Positions 60,369-64,000 of a stretch of DNA of 64,000 bases are shown here, one piece after another. The translations under genes and the position numbers were made by a program. Below the pieces are notes generated by a model. The model did not search any database, was not told the origin of the DNA, and saw only the letters and a list, made by a program, of their open reading frames with translations. The DNA is from Catenulispora yoronensis (GTDB lineage Bacteria; Actinomycetota; Actinomycetes; Streptomycetales; Catenulisporaceae): contig NZ_BAAAQN010000057.1 in assembly GCF_039531695.1 (NCBI RefSeq), positions 16,940 to 80,939 of the forward strand. Direction: 5' to 3'. Position 1 is the first letter of the stretch. The number at the start of each line of letters is the position of its first letter.

Positions 60369-61211
60369 TTACAGCCGGCCGCTGGTGTGCAGGACGTCGT
60401 CCAAGAAGTCCAGAACCTGAGTCACCAGAGCGCCGATGTCGCTCGCGCCCTCCAACACATGGGCCGCACCCTCGACCGGTACAAGGTCCGCGCGGACCCC
60501 GACCGCGCGCAGCGCCGCCGCGAGGTTCTCGCTCTCGGAGTACGGAACGCTGTCGTCGGCCACGCCATGCATGAGCAGGAACGGCGGCGCGTCCGCGTGG
60601 ACCTGACGCGTCGGGCTGGCGGCCCGGGCCCGTTCCCAAAGCCCCGGCACGCCGCCGTCGAGCAGCGCGTAGATGGGATCGCCGGGGACGTCGACCCTGG
60701 TGATCCCCTCGACGAAGTCCGCCGGGCCGTACCAGTCGACGACGGCGCGGATCGGCACGTCGAAGTCCTGGTCGAGGGCCGCCAACGCGCCCAGCGTCGC
60801 GCCGGCCGACTCGCCCCACACCGCGAAGCGCCCCGCGTCCAGGCCGAGCTCGTCAGCGCCCGCGTGCAACCGGCGCAGCGCGCTCTCGACATCCTCCAGC
60901 GGCGCCGGGAACACCGCCTCCGACGACAGCCGGTAGTCGAGGTCGGCCACCGCATAGCCGCGCGCCAGCAGCCGCTCGTAGAACCCTGGTGACTCCAACG
61001 CCCCCAGCATCTCCGGCAGATCCACCCGCGAGCCGGCCCAGAAGGCGCCGCCGTGGAGGAACGCTATAAGGGGCTTGCGGCCTTCACCCGGCGGCACCCG
61101 CAAATCCGCGTGCAGCGGCCGGAACCCCTGAACCCGGGAGACGGTGATGTTGCGGTAGTGCGCGACGCCGTCCGCGTCGACGAACGGTGGCCGGATCGGT
61201 TCCATCGACAT
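60369..61211 (-). CDS. Alpha/beta hydrolase (esterase/feruloyl esterase-like)
   Basis: 280 residues, ATG 61211 behind GAGGAGG. Hormone-sensitive-lipase-like/BD-FAE features: oxyanion motif IAFLHGGAFWAGSRVDLPE, nucleophile elbow VWGESAGATLGALAAL, probable acid in LMHGVADDSVPYSESENLAA, and His in PVEGAAHVLEGAS. There is no signal peptide, so it is cytoplasmic. Likely carboxylesterase; the natural ester is unknown. It stands alone, divergent from the DNA glycosylase gene. Confidence 0.88.
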   Translation of the reverse strand: MSMEPIRPPFVDADGVAHYRNITVSRVQGFRPLHADLRVPPGEGRKPLIAFLHGGAFWAGSRVDLPEMLGALESPGFYERLLARGYAVADLDYRLSSEAVFPAPLEDVESALRRLHAGADELGLDAGRFAVWGESAGATLGALAALDQDFDVPIRAVVDWYGPADFVEGITRVDVPGDPIYALLDGGVPGLWERARAASPTRQVHADAPPFLLMHGVADDSVPYSESENLAAALRAVGVRADLVPVEGAAHVLEGASDIGALVTQVLDFLDDVLHTSGRL

Positions 61212-61366
61212 GAGCCTCCTCGTGAGATCTTTGCGCGGAGACTATCCGCAAATTGCGGTCTACTCACGAGTTCTTGCACGCAGCCCGGACGCGGCCCCTC
61301 GCCGACCGTCGAGTACCGCGTCCGGAACCCGCCGCCGCCGTCAGCGGCGCATGATTGACTCTGTCC

Positions 61367-62005
61367 ATGCCCGCCGTCGAGCGCTCGTTCTTCGCCCGTT
61401 CCTCTCAGGAGGTCGCGCCCGAACTCCTGGGATGCCTGCTAGTACGGGAGACCGCGGAGGGACGCCGGGTCCTGCGTATTAGCGAAGTCGAGGCGTATGC
61501 GGGACCACTGGATCCCGCCTCCCACGGCTACCGGGGGAAGACGCCGCGAAATGCCGTCATGTTCGGCCCGCCGGGTCACCTCTATGTGTACTTCACCTAT
61601 GGGATGCACTTCTGCATCAACTTCGTCTGTAGTCCTGAGGACGAGTGCTCCGCGGTACTCATCCGCGCGGGGGAGATTGTCGAGGGCGTGGAGCTGGCGC
61701 GCGCAGCGCGGCCCGGGTCCTCGGAGCGTGATCTGGCGCGCGGACCGGCGCGGCTGACGAAGGCGCTGGGCCTCGCGCGCGAGGACAACGGCGCTGATCT
61801 GTGCGATGGCGGAGCGCTCACGGTGCTGGAGCGCGCTTCGGCCGACTTCACGGTGGCGACCGGGCCGCGAGTCGGCGTGTCGACGGCGGTCGACGTGCCG
61901 TGGCGGTACTGGATCGCGGGGGACCGTACGGTCAGTGCGTACAAGGCACACAAGCCGAAGGTCCGGGGGAGCGCGGCCTCTGCCGCGTCCGCCACGTCGT
62001 CCTGA
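61367..62005 (+). CDS. DNA-3-methyladenine glycosylase (AAG/MPG family)
   Basis: 212 residues from ATG 61367 (TTG 61355 is in frame). It excises alkylated purines in base excision repair. Family blocks: FFARSSQEVAPELLGCLLVR, ISEVEAYAGPLDPASHGYRG with the catalytic Glu, NAVMFGPPGHLYVYFTYGMH, CINFVC, AVLIRAGEIVEG, and GPARLTKALGLAREDNGADL. Complete; a short Ala/Ser tail ends it. It lies 86 nt before tyrS, an arrangement also known in streptomycetes. Confidence 0.94.
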   Translation: MPAVERSFFARSSQEVAPELLGCLLVRETAEGRRVLRISEVEAYAGPLDPASHGYRGKTPRNAVMFGPPGHLYVYFTYGMHFCINFVCSPEDECSAVLIRAGEIVEGVELARAARPGSSERDLARGPARLTKALGLAREDNGADLCDGGALTVLERASADFTVATGPRVGVSTAVDVPWRYWIAGDRTVSAYKAHKPKVRGSAASAASATSS

Positions 62006-62091
62006 GTCCTGAACCCGTTCGCCGGAGCGCCGCCCGATACGGCAGGCTGGTGTCCGACAGTTTCCATCCGCCGACATCGTGAGGGACCACC

Positions 62092-63354
62092 GTGACCGAC
62101 ATCGTCGAGGAGCTCAAGTGGCACGGCCTGCTGGCCCTGTCCACTGACGAGGACGCGCTGCGCAAGGCGTTCGCCGACGGGCCGGTCACCTTCTATGTGG
62201 GCTTCGACCCGACCGCGCCGAGCCTGCACTTCGGCAACCTGGTCCAGCTGATGGCCGCGCGCCACATCCAGCAGGCCGGGCACCGTCCGCTGATCCTGGT
62301 CGGCGGGTCGACCGGACTGATCGGCGACCCGAAGCCGAACGCCGAGCGGCAGCTGAACAGCAAGGAGACGGTCGCGGAGTGGGTCGGGAAGATCCGCGAG
62401 CAGGTCTCCCGCTTCGTCTCCTTCGAGGGCCCGAACGCCGCGACTGTGGTGAACAACCTCGACTGGACCGCCCCGATGTCCGCGATCGACTTCCTGCGCG
62501 ACATCGGCAAGCACTTCCGGGTCGGCAAGATGCTCTCCAAGGACGCCGTGAGCGCCCGCCTGAACTCCGAGGCCGGCATCAGCTACACCGAGTTCAGCTA
62601 CCAGATCCTTCAGGGCCTGGACTTCCTGGAGCTCTACCGGCAGTACGGCTGCATTCTCCAGACCGGCGGCAGCGACCAGTGGGGCAACATCACCGCCGGC
62701 GTCGACCTGATCCACCGCGCCGAGGGCGTCTCGGTGCACGCGCTGGCCACTCCGCTATTGCTGAAGGCGGACGGGACGAAGTTCGGCAAGACCGAGTCCG
62801 GCACCGTCTGGCTCTCCGAGGAGCTGATGTCGCCGTACGCCTTCTACCAGTACTTCCTCAACGCCGAGGACGCGACGGTGGTCACCTACCTCAAGGTGTT
62901 CAGCTTCCGTCCCCGCGCAGAGCTGGAGGAACTGGAGCGCCTCACTACGGAGAAGCCCCAGATGCGCGCGGCGCAGAAGGCGCTAGCCGAGGACGTGACG
63001 ACGCTGGTGCACGGCGCGGACAACACGGCCAAGGTGATCGCCGCCTCCAAGGCGCTGTTCGGCCAGGGTGACTTGGCCGAGCTCGACGAGCCCACATTGC
63101 GCGCGGCGCTGTCGGAGCTGCCCGGGACCAAGGTCCCCGAGCTCGTGCCGGTCGCCCAGCTGCTGGCCGACACCGGCCTGGTCGCCTCGCGGGGCGCCGG
63201 CCGCCGCACCATCAACGAGGGCGGCGCCTACGTGAACAACCGCAAGATCGAGGTGGAGGACGAGACGCCGACCGCCGCCGATCTGCTGCACGGCCGCTGG
63301 CTGGTGCTGCGCCGGGGAAAGCGGACCCTGGGCGCCGTCGAGGTCGGGTCCTGA
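62092..63354 (+). CDS. tyrS: Tyrosyl-tRNA synthetase
   Basis: 420 residues, GTG 62092 after GAGGGACCACC. Class I core: FYVGFDPTAPSLHFGNLVQL (HIGH-like PSLHFGN), YTEFSYQILQGLDFLELYRQ, TGGSDQWGNITAGVDLI, and KFGKTESG (KMSKS-like). C-terminal S4 RNA-binding domain near residues 345-415 (VASRGAGRRTINEGGAYVNN, VLRRGKRTLGAVEV). No T-box leader was seen upstream. Confidence 0.97.
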   Translation: MTDIVEELKWHGLLALSTDEDALRKAFADGPVTFYVGFDPTAPSLHFGNLVQLMAARHIQQAGHRPLILVGGSTGLIGDPKPNAERQLNSKETVAEWVGKIREQVSRFVSFEGPNAATVVNNLDWTAPMSAIDFLRDIGKHFRVGKMLSKDAVSARLNSEAGISYTEFSYQILQGLDFLELYRQYGCILQTGGSDQWGNITAGVDLIHRAEGVSVHALATPLLLKADGTKFGKTESGTVWLSEELMSPYAFYQYFLNAEDATVVTYLKVFSFRPRAELEELERLTTEKPQMRAAQKALAEDVTTLVHGADNTAKVIAASKALFGQGDLAELDEPTLRAALSELPGTKVPELVPVAQLLADTGLVASRGAGRRTINEGGAYVNNRKIEVEDETPTAADLLHGRWLVLRRGKRTLGAVEVGS

Positions 63355-63385
63355 CCAGCGGCGACTCGGCTCTGTTCGTCCCGAG

Positions 63386-63414
63386 TTGACCCGCGCGACG
63401 TCTCCGCGTACAGT
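63386..63414 (+). promoter_or_regulatory. rRNA operon promoter P1
   Basis: TTGACC, 17-nt spacer, TACAGT: the strongest consensus promoter in the window, facing the rRNA operon. It lies 32 nt after the tyrS stop. Confidence 0.7.
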
Positions 63415-63571
63415 TTGTAGACGTTGCCCGCCAGGCAGGATCTACGTAATCGCGAGATCACTACGGGTAACCATCCGAAGACTGACTTCCACGGCAGTTA
63501 TGGGGCTGACTGAAGCTCCGTAGATGCCGTGTCGGCTTCTGCGGATGACGCAGGGCCCTGACGGCGCCGAT

Positions 63572-63601
63572 TTGGTCGCCGGCCGGAGAGTCCGATACAG
63601 T
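63572..63601 (+). promoter_or_regulatory. rRNA operon promoter P2
   Basis: TTGGTC, 18-nt spacer, TACAGT; it repeats the P1 -10 hexamer 187 bp downstream. Confidence 0.6.
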
Positions 63602-63692
63602 CTGGGAACCGCCGAGGAACGGGAATTCAAATCCCGCGCCGAAGCAATCGCAAAAGAAAGTCTGGCTCTGCATTTCAAGAGCTAAACCGAAA

Positions 63693-63722
63693 TTGCGAAA
63701 AACGCAGCGGATCTGCTAAGAT
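63693..63722 (+). promoter_or_regulatory. rRNA operon promoter P3
   Basis: TTGCGA, 18-nt spacer, TAAGAT, followed by an A/G-rich leader (63725-63775) unlike the rest of the window. Confidence 0.6.
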
Positions 63723-64000
63723 CTAAAGCGAAGCAAGACAAGAACAAAACAGCAAGAAAAAGTACACAGTAAGACCTGACAACGCCGGGTCGCGAGCGGT
63801 CGGAACGAGCAGTTCCGGTACGGGTGGTTCGGGCGTCTGTTTCTTGAGAACTCAACAGTGTGTGACAGATTGTGATGCCATGGACCTCAGCGCCAGCGCT
63901 GAGAGTCATTGAACACATGGTTGGTAGACGGCTCTCCGACCCCCGTCGGGGATGTCCGAGCTACCTGCCAGGTGACTCTTCTGACACCTCTACCAGTCCT
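63723..64000 (+). other. rRNA operon leader (16S gene begins beyond window)
   Basis: The leader holds TTGAGAACTCAACAGTGTG (63844-63862), the conserved antitermination/processing stretch of actinobacterial rrn leaders. It also holds a hairpin CTCAGCG-CCAG-CGCTGAG (63886-63903). No 16S start (the AGAGTTTGATCCTGGCTCAG region) is reached, so the rRNA itself is outside. Confidence 0.8.

Noticed and set aside
63723..64000. 16S rRNA 5' end
   Set aside because: The 16S opening sequence is not reached; only leader motifs are present.

Overview
This window is high-GC actinobacterial chromosome. Codons nearly always end in G or C, GTG/TTG starts are frequent, adjacent genes often overlap by 4 or 8 nt (ATGA/GTGA), and several promoters look leaderless. 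Gene order resembles Streptomyces and related actinomycetes (infC-rpmI-rplT-TrmH-histidine kinase-pheST; argCJBDFRGH; tyrS just before an rRNA operon). A Catenulispora/Streptacidiphilus-like organism is plausible, but the species cannot be fixed from the sequence. Many genes carry in-frame, low-complexity tandem expansions in tails and linkers, which seems to be a habit of this genome.

Layout. 1-2.8 kb: a PlsC acyltransferase running off the left edge, a DUF402 protein, a DUF6191 small protein and an unknown gene. 3.0-12.4 kb: a CoA-dependent aromatic catabolism locus, best read as the 2-aminobenzoyl-CoA (anthranilate) route. It has an acyl-CoA dehydrogenase, an aryl-CoA ligase, a PaaX-type regulator, and the operon enoyl-CoA hydratase / RidA / flavin monooxygenase-OYE fusion. 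The two catabolic promoters share a TGAC-N4-GTCA element. A TetR/alpha-beta hydrolase divergon is embedded in the locus. 12.7-18.5 kb: an ECF sigma factor with an overlapping membrane protein, a second membrane protein, and a polysaccharide deacetylase-glycosyltransferase fusion.

18.7-28.9 kb: the most striking region, an RNA repair island. It holds a degenerate APH-fold kinase, KptA/Tpt1 RNA 2'-phosphotransferase, Hen1 methyltransferase, Pnkp (kinase-phosphatase-ligase), a DRB0094-type RNA ligase, and one protein that joins a T4 Rnl1-like ligase to a T4 Pnkp-like kinase-phosphatase. Together these cover end healing, 2'-phosphate removal, 3'-terminal 2'-O-methylation and sealing by three different ligase types. 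A seven-copy 20-bp repeat separates hen1-pnkp from the two-ligase operon.

29-37 kb: a fold-III PLP enzyme coupled to a P-loop kinase, then type VII secretion-associated genes: a membrane-anchored protein, a mycosin-like S8 protease in frame with an SseB domain, a WXG100-like protein, a WXG-like/type-44 toxin and a candidate membrane immunity protein. 37-45.4 kb: DUF1844, infC (ATC start behind two leader hairpins), rpmI, rplT, a TrmH methyltransferase, a PAS histidine kinase, pheS and pheT. 45.5-50.1 kb: a GNAT acetyltransferase, a SARP/NB-ARC/TPR regulator and an unknown protein. 50.3-59.5 kb: arginine biosynthesis argC-J-B-D-F-R-G-H, with a 71-codon ORF coupled between argC and argJ. 59.6-64 kb: a dual-specificity-type phosphatase with a decayed copy of its 3' end, an esterase, a 3-methyladenine DNA glycosylase, tyrS, and the tandem promoters and leader of an rRNA operon whose 16S gene starts beyond the window. 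I saw no tRNA, CRISPR array or insertion sequence.
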